From the IMG/VR virus record IMGVR_UViG_3300045993_001033, positions 1 to 35,803 of that record: a DNA stretch of 35,803 nt. One strand, 5' to 3'. The position numbers and the translations under genes are program-made. The notes beneath the pieces were generated by a model. It was not told the origin of the DNA. It saw only the letters and a program-made list of their open reading frames with translations, and ran no database searches. This document shows, piece after piece, positions 22,763 to 29,784 of this stretch. This DNA comes from a virus. Positions within the stretch are counted from its first letter, which is position 1. Each line of letters opens with the position of its first letter.

Positions 22763-23142
22763 CACCAGTCAATGTCGATTGTATATGAGCCTGCGGCAAG
22801 AAGTCCTCGTGCATGTAGATCATTTGCAACAGCACTAAGGGATGGATAGAAGTTTCTTTCCCACCACAGCTCGAGACCCCACGTATCACTTCTGTCGGGT
22901 AGCAGCTGTTTTGGGTCTCGAGCTAGCCAGGCTTTGAAGCTCACGCCCATCTCTTCATGATTCACGACCTCTGGTATGAGAATGACGCAGTAATCATCTA
23001 CAGGACCAGGAACGGTGAATTTCTCCCGTCCCCGATCTTTACAGCCATCCTGCTGCTGAAATGAATATGGACGGCCATAAGTTTCCTTTACGAGATCATC
23101 CCAGTCTGATAGCTCTATCACACTTTCAGTTTTAATTTTCAT
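22762..23142 (-). CDS. Early protein of unknown function
   Basis: A 126-residue acidic protein (SDWDDLVKETYGRPYSFQQQ, DDYCVILIPEVV, WGLELWWERNFYPSLSAVAN). A mixed alpha/beta fold is likely. I recognise no family. It is coupled by overlap at both ends (ATGA upstream, TGATG downstream). Confidence 0.75.
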   Translation of the reverse strand: MKIKTESVIELSDWDDLVKETYGRPYSFQQQDGCKDRGREKFTVPGPVDDYCVILIPEVVNHEEMGVSFKAWLARDPKQLLPDRSDTWGLELWWERNFYPSLSAVANDLHARGLLAAGSYTIDIDW

Positions 23143-23522
23143 TTGAAAGTGGTGACTGAATAACCAGAGGAAGTGGTATGATAGCCGTCGGCCGTCGGCC
23201 AGCGATTGATCATCTTCGCTCGAGCGGAGAAGGCTTCCCAGGTTTCGATGGCGTCCTTTGCTTCCTTCAGAGAGTAATTGGTCTGGGCGCGAAGCTCTTT
23301 GATGGCAGAGATCTTGTTACCGCCAAACTTACTGTTGGTGTCCAGGAAATCCCATGCAGAGAGGTTGCTTGGATAGACGGTCAGTCTACCCCGGATGAAT
23401 TCCGGTTCGTGGGCATATGGTCCATCATACTCTTCCTGGATGATGATGGTCGCCTCGGAAGGGAAGTTGAAGTGGGCGCGGATGGCTGTAACAGCCTCGG
23501 CATGGGTGAGTGTGATTTTCAT
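23139..23522 (-). CDS. Early protein with ribosomal L7/L12 C-terminal-like segment
   Basis: A 127-residue protein. Residues about 70-93, KISAIKELRAQTNYSLKEAK and onward, match the core helix pair of the L7/L12 C-terminal domain (K-x-x-V-I-K-x-V-R-x-x-T-x-L-x-L-K-E-A-K), the part of the ribosomal stalk that recruits translation factors. The flanks do not match L7/L12. The start is ATG 23522 (ATGA overlap); a longer frame to 23579 is inside the upstream gene. A stalk mimic acting on host translation factors is possible, but small L7/L12-like helices also occur in unrelated proteins. Confidence 0.7.
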   Translation of the reverse strand: MKITLTHAEAVTAIRAHFNFPSEATIIIQEEYDGPYAHEPEFIRGRLTVYPSNLSAWDFLDTNSKFGGNKISAIKELRAQTNYSLKEAKDAIETWEAFSARAKMINRWPTADGYHTTSSGYSVTTFK

Positions 23523-23665
23523 CGTTCGAAAAGTACGGTAAGTGAGCTTTCTTGGGCGGTAATGGATTTGACTCTCCATCCCTCGGAAATCAACTTGTTG
23601 ATGTTTTCCTCGGCGAGAGACAGTTTTGACCAGTCAGATAGTGGATAGATTTTAACTTTTTGCAT
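23519..23665 (-). CDS. Very small early protein
   Basis: A 48-residue protein (MQKVKIYPLSDWSKLSLAEE, then a helix-strand EGWRVKSITAQESSLTVLFE). It is supported by an exact ATGA overlap with the downstream gene and by protein-like composition. I recognise no family. Confidence 0.68.
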   Translation of the reverse strand: MQKVKIYPLSDWSKLSLAEENINKLISEGWRVKSITAQESSLTVLFER

Positions 23666-23678
23666 TTACAGTTGACCG

Positions 23679-23747
23679 TCAATGCCAACTCGATTGGGAT
23701 CGCGATATGAAGAAACGTTCAGTGAATGGGAATGGGACAGTGATCAT
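23679..23747 (-). CDS. Possible 22-residue micro-ORF
   Basis: A 22-residue ORF (starting MITVPFPFTERFF) whose ATG overlaps the upstream TGA as ATGA. It ends 13 bases before the next gene. Its only support is the junction pattern and its place in an otherwise unbroken coupled chain. Confidence 0.4.
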   Translation of the reverse strand: MITVPFPFTERFFISRSQSSWH

Positions 23748-24067
23748 TTTGTGAAATAGTGGTAGAAGAAATGCTGCCAGATTTGAGTGCCTTCATCGAA
23801 GAGGTCTTCCTCATCGTCATACATGGATTTTCTTTTCTGGGCGGGGGTTTTCTTTTCGATCATGACTGCAAAACCATCCGAAGAACCAGGCCATGGAGCT
23901 TTCCCGTAACCGACGATTTCCCACCCCTTCTTTATTCCGATGAATGGGTCATGATCAATGTTCTCGTAGAGAAAAACTCGATTCTGCTCTGCACCGTTTT
24001 CGTAGTTGAACTTGGCATCTGAAATTTTTGGGATGACCTTCCCGTTGAATGTAAGTTCTGGAGCCAT
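23744..24067 (-). CDS. Early protein of unknown function
   Basis: A 107-residue protein (APELTFNGKVIPKISDAKFN, GWEIVGYGKAPWPGSSDGFA) with an acidic patch YDDEEDLFDEGTQ and an aromatic end. A beta-rich first half is likely. I recognise no family. The ATG at 24067 overlaps the upstream stop as TAATG; the frame upstream of this ATG belongs to the previous gene. Confidence 0.74.
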   Translation of the reverse strand: MAPELTFNGKVIPKISDAKFNYENGAEQNRVFLYENIDHDPFIGIKKGWEIVGYGKAPWPGSSDGFAVMIEKKTPAQKRKSMYDDEEDLFDEGTQIWQHFFYHYFTK

Positions 24068-24264
24068 TACCAACGGGTGATGATGACGTTTTTGTTGCAG
24101 GTCGGGCACTTGAAACCGGTGGCACCATCTGGCCCGCCGCCGTAATCGGTTCCGCTCCAGAGAGTGATGACATCGTTTGGAACGTATTCGATGGTCGAGC
24201 CGCAGCCTTCGCAGATCTTCCGTTTCTTCACTGACTTTGCCGGTTTTGTGGAAATGACTTTCAT
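24067..24264 (-). CDS. Small zinc-ribbon early protein
   Basis: A 65-residue protein with two Cys pairs, CEGCG (about residue 18-22) and CPTCNK (about 53-58), about 31 residues apart, a typical zinc ribbon, and a basic N terminus. A nucleic-acid or protein-binding role is likely but unknown. ATGA overlap with the peptidase-like gene upstream. Confidence 0.76.
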   Translation of the reverse strand: MKVISTKPAKSVKKRKICEGCGSTIEYVPNDVITLWSGTDYGGGPDGATGFKCPTCNKNVIITRW

Positions 24265-24749
24265 TGGATAAATTCAGAAAAGTTTTTGATGTAGTCGGGT
24301 CGCTCTTCTTCGATGATGATGATGCTCTTGAACTTCAGAGAGCGATTGAAAACTGCGCGATAGGATTCACCCTCAAGCTCTCTCTGTTCGGACGGGTCAT
24401 AGACTTTACCGTCGACGATTGCAATTGCATGATGACGAACTCTCTCTCGGCCCTTCTTAAAAAACTTATCGCGAAACTCACCGGAGATGTAGATGGGAAA
24501 TTTGAACGAGAGCTTAACGAGGTTGTCGATGGAATCTTGATAATCCTGTCCGAAGAAAACGTGCTGAAAGGTAACACCACACTCTTTCAGAAATGAACAG
24601 ACATTCATCATGTTTGTTCCAGAAGAAGTGGTCTTCACCAACTTGCAGGCTTCAACCTCAGAAATTCCGAACAGCATGGCAATAGTCGCTGCACCGCAGG
24701 TGTAATGCTTTTGCTGGTGAAAGTGGCGGATGTTCCTGGCTGGTTTCAT
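24261..24749 (-). CDS. C39-like cysteine peptidase-type protein
   Basis: A 162-residue protein with papain/C39-type active-site motifs. The N terminus reads HFHQQKHYTCGAATIAMLFG: Gln12 lies 6 residues before Cys18, the spacing of the oxyanion Gln and catalytic Cys in papain-like enzymes, and C-G-A-A-x-x-A-M is typical of C39 domains. Near the C terminus, RVRHHAIAIVDGKVYDPS supplies His106 or His107 and Asp118, the expected partners. There is no transporter or signal peptide. The first gene of a ten-gene early operon with a leaderless promoter, so it is probably made early in infection. It may cleave a host or phage protein, or act as a transferase; the target is unknown. Confidence 0.75.
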   Translation of the reverse strand: MKPARNIRHFHQQKHYTCGAATIAMLFGISEVEACKLVKTTSSGTNMMNVCSFLKECGVTFQHVFFGQDYQDSIDNLVKLSFKFPIYISGEFRDKFFKKGRERVRHHAIAIVDGKVYDPSEQRELEGESYRAVFNRSLKFKSIIIIEEERPDYIKNFSEFIQ

Positions 24750-24792
24750 AGAACGAACATACCAAGCAATTCAGAAAAGTAAATAAGAAAGT
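24750..24792 (-). promoter_or_regulatory. Early-type promoter placing ATG at +1 (leaderless)
   Basis: TTTACT (24778-24783), 16 bp, TATGTT (24756-24761), 6 nt, ATG at 24749, with upstream TTTCTTATTTACTTTTCTGA. It drives the peptidase-like operon. Confidence 0.85.
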
Positions 24793-24826
24793 TCGTATAT
24801 GGCATCAAAAAAGAATTTGAAGACGT

Positions 24827-25135
24827 TTACTGATACTCGATACGACACTCGGAAGAGATGACGTAATACATGATCGCCTTCTGACGGTAGTGGAGGAAGG
24901 AGAAGGCGACGATCTTCTTCATCTCTTCCTCTGTGCAGAAAATCCGAACGGGAATCACACGCTCCTCGAAGAGTTCGTTTTTGAAAACCCACTGTCCCTT
25001 TGCTGGAGTGAGGATGGTCAGTCCCGCCGAAATGTTCCGCACGAACTTATCCCAGTTTTTGTGATGACGTGTTTTGATCGGCTTTATCGTGTCGCCGTAA
25101 ATCGTCGGAACGAGAATTTCGAAAAGCTTTTTCAT
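24827..25135 (-). CDS. Early protein of unknown function
   Basis: A 102-residue protein that I do not recognise. It is mixed alpha/beta with aromatic strands (FEERVIPVRIFCTEEEMKKI, AIMYYVISSECRIEY). The frame of the upstream gene overlaps it by 89 bases as sequenced, but only by an ATGA junction in that gene's -1 frame. It is the last gene of the operon that begins at 26074. Confidence 0.75.
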   Translation of the reverse strand: MKKLFEILVPTIYGDTIKPIKTRHHKNWDKFVRNISAGLTILTPAKGQWVFKNELFEERVIPVRIFCTEEEMKKIVAFSFLHYRQKAIMYYVISSECRIEYQ

Positions 25136-25319
25136 GCGCGAACGAAAGCATGGTTGCCTTCTTGAACGTGGTGTGACGACGAATCTTTACCCACGTCTGA
25201 GCTTCTTTCTTCGTAGAGAATTTCTGAACCTCTGGTCCAGAGACTTTCCATTTGAGTGGCCTGTCGTGCCAATCTCCACAATGTTCGGGGTGGTCGAGTT
25301 TCGTGATTAGGAATTTCAT
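25047..25319 (-). CDS. Small early protein, probably frame-shifted near its end
   Basis: The first about 60 residues look normal (MKFLITKLDHPEHC, then VQKFSTKKEAQTWVKI). As sequenced the frame runs 89 bases into the next gene with a poor, charged tail. The -1 frame from about 25188 reads SSHHVQEGNHAFVRA and stops at TGA 25132, giving a perfect ATGA junction with the next gene. One missing base near 25185-25195 would restore a gene of about 62 residues ending at 25132. I see no standard slippery site, so a sequencing or assembly deletion or a real mutation is likelier than programmed frameshifting. Confidence 0.6.
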   Translation of the reverse strand: MKFLITKLDHPEHCGDWHDRPLKWKVSGPEVQKFSTKKEAQTWVKIRRHTTFKKATMLSFAHEKAFRNSRSDDLRRHDKADQNTSSQKLG

Positions 25320-26074
25320 TGGAGGCAGAGGGCGCCCTTCAAGGGGCGGGCGATGTTGGTCGTATAACCAGAATTGAAACCGGCAGAGGCAGCTGAACCA
25401 CCGTAGTTGGCGAGCCCGCCAGTCCGAATCGTCCGAAGTCCGGGGTATTTCTTCTCAACAAAGAGGTCACGATCACGAACTTCGTCCTGAAGGATGAGAG
25501 CGTAGCGGTTACGAGCGGAAGTTTCGAACTCGGAAGGGGCAGAGGGTGTGGTGCCATCAGCTGGACGAGAAAGGTTTGAGAACGTTTCCTCCTCCTGCTT
25601 TTTCTTGGCGTCATTCAGTTTCGACGAAAGACCTCGGGAGAAGCTCTCGAAGAAAGTGGCGCGATGAGAAGCAGGAAGTTTGTGGGCTCGGGCAGCCATC
25701 TTCCATTGAGTCGTCATGTGCTCTTTGAGGAAGTCGTTAACGTAGAGGGCGAACTCAACGTCGCTCTTGCGACCAAGGATTAGGTTCTTCATGCCACAGT
25801 AACGTGAACCTGACATGATGACACGAACATTAAAGTGATTCCTCAGGATGCGAGAAATGAAGCGAGTAGTAACTGCACGCTGTTTACCCTCAGGAGCTTC
25901 ACCTTCAACGAACTCTTCCTTGATGGGAGCTGAAACGATTGCACAGGCCAAATCGATATTGTGTTTGGCGGCAAGAGCAACTGCTTTTTCCATGGCGGAA
26001 TCGGCTTCTGCTCCGGTAGCTCCTTTAGAGAGCGTAAGAAGTTTCTTGAGCTTGTTGACAATGTTTTCGTCCAT
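25316..26074 (-). CDS. DUF2786-domain early protein
   Basis: A 252-residue protein. Residues about 4-45 (NKLKKLLTLSKGATGAEADS followed by AMEKAVALAAKHNI) match the DUF2786 N-terminal helical domain. The middle (about 70-150) resembles the region that usually follows it in such proteins (DVEFALYVNDFLKEHM, then basic helices). The C-terminal 50 residues are Gly/Ser-rich. The biochemical role of DUF2786 is unknown; it is common in phages and plasmids. First gene of a three-gene early operon, with its ATG fixed by a promoter 6 nt upstream. Confidence 0.8.
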   Translation of the reverse strand: MDENIVNKLKKLLTLSKGATGAEADSAMEKAVALAAKHNIDLACAIVSAPIKEEFVEGEAPEGKQRAVTTRFISRILRNHFNVRVIMSGSRYCGMKNLILGRKSDVEFALYVNDFLKEHMTTQWKMAARAHKLPASHRATFFESFSRGLSSKLNDAKKKQEEETFSNLSRPADGTTPSAPSEFETSARNRYALILQDEVRDRDLFVEKKYPGLRTIRTGGLANYGGSAASAGFNSGYTTNIARPLKGALCLQ

Positions 26075-26117
26075 GGAATGAGCATACTACATAATTCAAA
26101 AAAGTAAATAAGAATTT
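26075..26117 (-). promoter_or_regulatory. Early-type promoter placing ATG at +1 (leaderless)
   Basis: TTTACT (26103-26108), 16 bp, TATGCT (26081-26086), 6 nt, ATG at 26074, with upstream ATTCTTATTTACTTTTTTGA. It is back-to-back with the gp25 late promoter (26123-26130) on the other strand. Confidence 0.87.
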
Positions 26118-26122
26118 TTGCG

Positions 26123-26130
26123 TATAAATA
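26123..26130 (+). promoter_or_regulatory. T4-like late promoter, full TATAAATA
   Basis: An exact TATAAATA lies 5 nt before the second of two tandem ATG codons (26136). If transcription starts about 6 nt after the box, as in T4, the mRNA begins at this ATG. Confidence 0.8.
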
Positions 26131-26135
26131 AGATG

Positions 26136-26567
26136 ATGGCACTCTCTGATTACAATGGCGCAACGGTATCTGGAACAGTGGCACAGAAGCGCCTCTATGC
26201 TGACTTCGACATGATGATGTCAATTCATCCAATCAAGAAGACCCTTTCTCCTCTGAAGGATATTGATGCTGTGAAAGCATCTGTCAAGCACCTTGTTTTA
26301 ACAAACTTCTATGAGAGGCCGTTCCAACCTCAGCTTGGTTCTAACCTTCGCGCTCTTCTATTTGAACAGGCAGATGCTTTCACTGCCATCGCCCTGAAGA
26401 AAGCAATCATCGACGTTCTTATTGAATATGAGCCACGAGTGGATAATATCACCTGCCAGATTTCCGATGACCCAGACAATAACTCATACGTTGTCACGGT
26501 TGGATTCACCGTCATTTCTCTTTCTTCCAATACTGAGGTAACTCTGTCCGTTCAACGCCTCAGATAA
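26136..26567 (+). CDS. 25: Baseplate wedge protein gp25
   Basis: A 143-residue gp25-type wedge protein (T4 gp25 has 132), related to lysozyme-like gpW/gp25 baseplate proteins of all contractile injection systems. The family motifs are AVKASVKHLVLTNFYERPFQ and the near-universal EPR in LIEYEPRVDNI. Two tandem ATG codons exist (26133, 26136); I chose the second because it is 5 nt from TATAAATA, matching other late genes. It starts the second plus-strand baseplate operon, with gp6 next. Confidence 0.92.
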   Translation: MALSDYNGATVSGTVAQKRLYADFDMMMSIHPIKKTLSPLKDIDAVKASVKHLVLTNFYERPFQPQLGSNLRALLFEQADAFTAIALKKAIIDVLIEYEPRVDNITCQISDDPDNNSYVVTVGFTVISLSSNTEVTLSVQRLR

Positions 26568-26572
26568 TCTCA

Positions 26573-26578
26573 TAAATA
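26573..26578 (+). promoter_or_regulatory. T4-like late promoter
   Basis: TAAATA (in CATAAATA) lies 4 nt before the gp6 ATG, in the 15-base gap after the gp25 stop. Confidence 0.72.
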
Positions 26579-26582
26579 ACGC

Positions 26583-28397
26583 ATGGCCTCTACACTCAAC
26601 GTAACTGAACTTGATTTCGGAAAGATCAAGGAGAACATCAAGAACTATTTCCGTAACTCATCTTCAGCATATGCTGACTGGGACTTTGAAGGTTCGGGCC
26701 TCTCTACGATCATCGACGTTCTTGCCTATAACACCTATTACAACGGCGTTTTGGCACACATGGCGATGAACGAAACATTCCTGGATTCAGCCCAGCTTAG
26801 GCACAACGTAGTTGGTCATGCAAAATTGCTTGGATATGTTCCTCATTCCTATAAGTCCCCATCGGCGGTGATTTCATTGACGTTTGCTGCAGGTGGATCG
26901 GTTCTCCCAATGGAACTTCCAAGAGGTTCGCAGTTTACGACATCGATCGATTCAGTCCAGTATTCCTTTATCACGCTCGAGACATATTCTGCTCCGGCCA
27001 TCGATGACGTCTATTCGTTCCCTTTAGTTGAAATCTTCGAGGGAGCTCTGAAGAAAACGTCTTTCATTGTAGATGAGAACATACTCAATCAGAAATTCGT
27101 CATTCCAGATTCAAATGGGGACATGACGACCCTCATTGTCAACGTACGCGAGAACGCAAAGTCAACCACAACGAGCACGTTCATCGAATTCGCTACGCTT
27201 GCTTCTGCAGATTCCAATTCAGCCATCTATTTCATCTCCGAGAACTACGATGGGAAATATGAGATATCTTTTGGCGACGGCATATTCGGCAAGAAACTTC
27301 CATCTCTTTCAGTCGTCGAGCTCGAGTATCTTGTAACGGCTGGGTCAGGTGCAAATTTTGCAAACTCGTTTTCGTATTCCGGTGGTGGAAGTCCTATCAT
27401 TACAACCGTGTCAGCTTCAACGAACGGTTCCTCCAACGAGAGCATTGAATCTGTTCGCTTTAATGCGCCTCTAGCCCTCGTCGCGCAGAATCGTGCGGTT
27501 ACTGCCGACGACTACAAAGCAATCATTCTTCGCGACTTCGGTGCAGTTGATGCTATCAACGTATGGGGTGGGGAGCAGCAGGTTGTTCCAGAGTACGGTA
27601 AGGTTTTCATTGCGATGAAGCCATCAGGTGGAGATGTTCTTTCAGACACCGAAAAAGCTAGAGTGCTCACGCTTCTGAAGAATCGTAATGTTCTCACGAT
27701 TACACCGATTCTAGTGGATCCTGATTACGTCAACATCTACCTCGATATTGCCTACAAGTACGATTCAAACGCAACAACTCTTCGTATAGGCGAGCTGAAT
27801 ACTCTTGTTGCTTCCGCAGTCTCGACATATTCGGCTAACGAACTGCTTCGATTTGACGGAGTATTCCGTAACTCGAAGCTTCTCAGGGCTGTTGATGCAT
27901 CATCTCCAGCAATTCTGAACTCGGCAGCTCGTGTCTATCTTTACAAGTCAATTTCAATTTCAAACTTCGTTAACGCAAATCTGAACTTTGCAACCAAGAT
28001 TTACGGAGATATTTCCGCCTCCACACCAATCTTGACATCGACGTCATTCATCTATCACGGGTACACAACATTCGTTGGTGATGAACCTCTATCTTCGACT
28101 CGTCGCAATCTGTTCCTATATCGCGTGGATGAATCCGGGAATAAGATCAAACTGCTTCTATCCTGTGGATACGCAACTCCATCAATTGGTGAGGTTGTCA
28201 TTACTGGCTTTTCAGTCGACACTCCTCAAACTCTCCAGATCAACGTTGTTCCAGATTCTTTTGATATCGCACCGAAGAGAGATCAACTCCTCCGCATTGA
28301 CATAAATGCTACAAACATCTTAGGTGAAGTTGATTCGATTGCCGTTGGTGGTTCTTCGGGTGCATCGTCGTATATCACGTTCCCAAGAAGCCGATAA
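26583..28397 (+). CDS. 6: Baseplate wedge protein gp6
   Basis: A 604-residue gp6-type protein (T4 gp6 has 660), the J-like protein that forms the inner baseplate ring. Clear features are the N-terminal GSGLSTIIDVLAYNTYYNGV and LDSAQLRHNVVGHAKLLGYV, the SISFGDGIFGKKL-like strand YEISFGDGIFGKKLPS and the RAVTADDYKAIILRDFGAVD segment. It follows gp25, the conserved wedge order of T4-like phages. Confidence 0.92.
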   Translation: MASTLNVTELDFGKIKENIKNYFRNSSSAYADWDFEGSGLSTIIDVLAYNTYYNGVLAHMAMNETFLDSAQLRHNVVGHAKLLGYVPHSYKSPSAVISLTFAAGGSVLPMELPRGSQFTTSIDSVQYSFITLETYSAPAIDDVYSFPLVEIFEGALKKTSFIVDENILNQKFVIPDSNGDMTTLIVNVRENAKSTTTSTFIEFATLASADSNSAIYFISENYDGKYEISFGDGIFGKKLPSLSVVELEYLVTAGSGANFANSFSYSGGGSPIITTVSASTNGSSNESIESVRFNAPLALVAQNRAVTADDYKAIILRDFGAVDAINVWGGEQQVVPEYGKVFIAMKPSGGDVLSDTEKARVLTLLKNRNVLTITPILVDPDYVNIYLDIAYKYDSNATTLRIGELNTLVASAVSTYSANELLRFDGVFRNSKLLRAVDASSPAILNSAARVYLYKSISISNFVNANLNFATKIYGDISASTPILTSTSFIYHGYTTFVGDEPLSSTRRNLFLYRVDESGNKIKLLLSCGYATPSIGEVVITGFSVDTPQTLQINVVPDSFDIAPKRDQLLRIDINATNILGEVDSIAVGGSSGASSYITFPRSR

Positions 28398-28400
28398 ATA
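28395..28400 (+). promoter_or_regulatory. T4-like late promoter containing the gp6 stop codon
   Basis: TAAATA lies 4 nt before ATG 28405. Its TAA is the gp6 stop codon (28395-28397). Confidence 0.72.
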
Positions 28401-28404
28401 ATTT

Positions 28405-29784
28405 ATGCCGGTTGCCTTTGCATCATCTAGAGTTTCGAAAGCCGAAACGGCCAGAGTAGACACGCTTTTACCTGCGCAGATCCGTGAAGAGACTGCGACG
28501 TTGATAAAGTTCATCGAGGGCTATTACAACTTTCTAAATAGCACCGGCCTTCCTTCCAATGTCATTTCTTCTATCACCTCGTCGCGCGACATCGATGAAG
28601 TTTCATCGGTCTATCTTGATGCCATTGGAAAAGAAATTGCGAAGACAGTACCAAATGGTGCACTCGTCGATAAGGTAAATCTTTACAAGAAGATTGTTTC
28701 ATACTATTCCACCCGTGGAACTGAAGATTCCGTCGCGATCTTCTTCAGAATTTTCTTCAACGAAATCGTAGAAATTTATTATCCGCGCGTTGATATTCTC
28801 CGTGCATCTGACGGTATTTGGGATCCAGCCCAGGGGAAATACGTAGACACAAAGGGTTTTCTTTCGTCAGACAAATATCTTCAGGACGGTAAGTTCTACC
28901 AGGAATTTTCGTATCTCATCCGTTCTCCAATACCAGTTTCCGACTGGGAGTTGCAGTTTGCAAGGTTGGTACATCCAGCAGGCCTAAGATTTTTCGCCGA
29001 GATCGCTCTTTACTTGACTGTCCTTGGTCAGAGTAAATCGTGGAGAGATACTCGCTCAGGCCTAGGCGTCATTGAAGACATCTACATAACGAATTTTCAT
29101 TCGCCGCTTTTCCAGCCAGGATGGCTATCAGGCGCAGATCGTCTCGTTCAGTTCTTTCTTCTTTCTCCGGAGTCTATTTCAATTGATCAGGCAAGGGCAG
29201 TTTACGTCACTCTCAAGCTTTTCTCTTCGACTGCCATCAATGACTCGTATCTCGACAAAATTGATTCGGAATACGATTGGCTGAAAAACTTCGATTCAAC
29301 TCCAGTTGGAGAATATGCGGATCGTTCACCGTTCAATTTAGATGGTTCTCCGCATCGTAGAACCACGGACAGCTATGATTGGTCAACTTCATCGGTGTAT
29401 AGAAGTGCTGCGCCGGTCGCATCTACCGGCTCACGCATTCCTGACCAGCAGATTGGATGGGCATGGAGAAACATTGGTGCTATCGTAAACTTTGTTCCGC
29501 ATGTAGGCCCAATATGGACAGATGTAGCATTCACGGATGAAACCGGATCGTTCTATCTCGTATCTGGCGGCGATGCACTTGCTCTGTCAACGCTCACAAC
29601 ATACGGATTTTCGCTTCAGACTGTTGACATCTATGACCCAGTTAGTGACTCGATTGTCCCAACTATTCTTGCTGTCAGACTTGGTGATGATACATCCGCC
29701 GTACCTCCATCAACTACCGCCATGAGCATGGACGGCTTCATCAGCGGAACGTATTATACAAATTTTGGAGTACTTAAACGATGA
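28405..29784 (+). CDS. Baseplate wedge / gp7-like structural protein
   Basis: A 459-residue protein. The N-terminal part has helical motifs (IREETATLIKFIEGYYNFLN, VNLYKKIVSYYSTRGTEDSV) and the centre has KFYQEFSYLIRSPIPVSDWE followed by LVHPAGLRFFAEIALY. The YQ-FSY-IRS and HPAG pair is one I associate with gp7-region baseplate proteins of T4-like phages of environmental bacteria. T4 gp7 is far longer (1,032 residues), so this may match only part of it. Position between gp6 and gp8 supports a wedge role. Its stop overlaps the next ATG by ATGA. Confidence 0.68.
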   Translation: MPVAFASSRVSKAETARVDTLLPAQIREETATLIKFIEGYYNFLNSTGLPSNVISSITSSRDIDEVSSVYLDAIGKEIAKTVPNGALVDKVNLYKKIVSYYSTRGTEDSVAIFFRIFFNEIVEIYYPRVDILRASDGIWDPAQGKYVDTKGFLSSDKYLQDGKFYQEFSYLIRSPIPVSDWELQFARLVHPAGLRFFAEIALYLTVLGQSKSWRDTRSGLGVIEDIYITNFHSPLFQPGWLSGADRLVQFFLLSPESISIDQARAVYVTLKLFSSTAINDSYLDKIDSEYDWLKNFDSTPVGEYADRSPFNLDGSPHRRTTDSYDWSTSSVYRSAAPVASTGSRIPDQQIGWAWRNIGAIVNFVPHVGPIWTDVAFTDETGSFYLVSGGDALALSTLTTYGFSLQTVDIYDPVSDSIVPTILAVRLGDDTSAVPPSTTAMSMDGFISGTYYTNFGVLKR

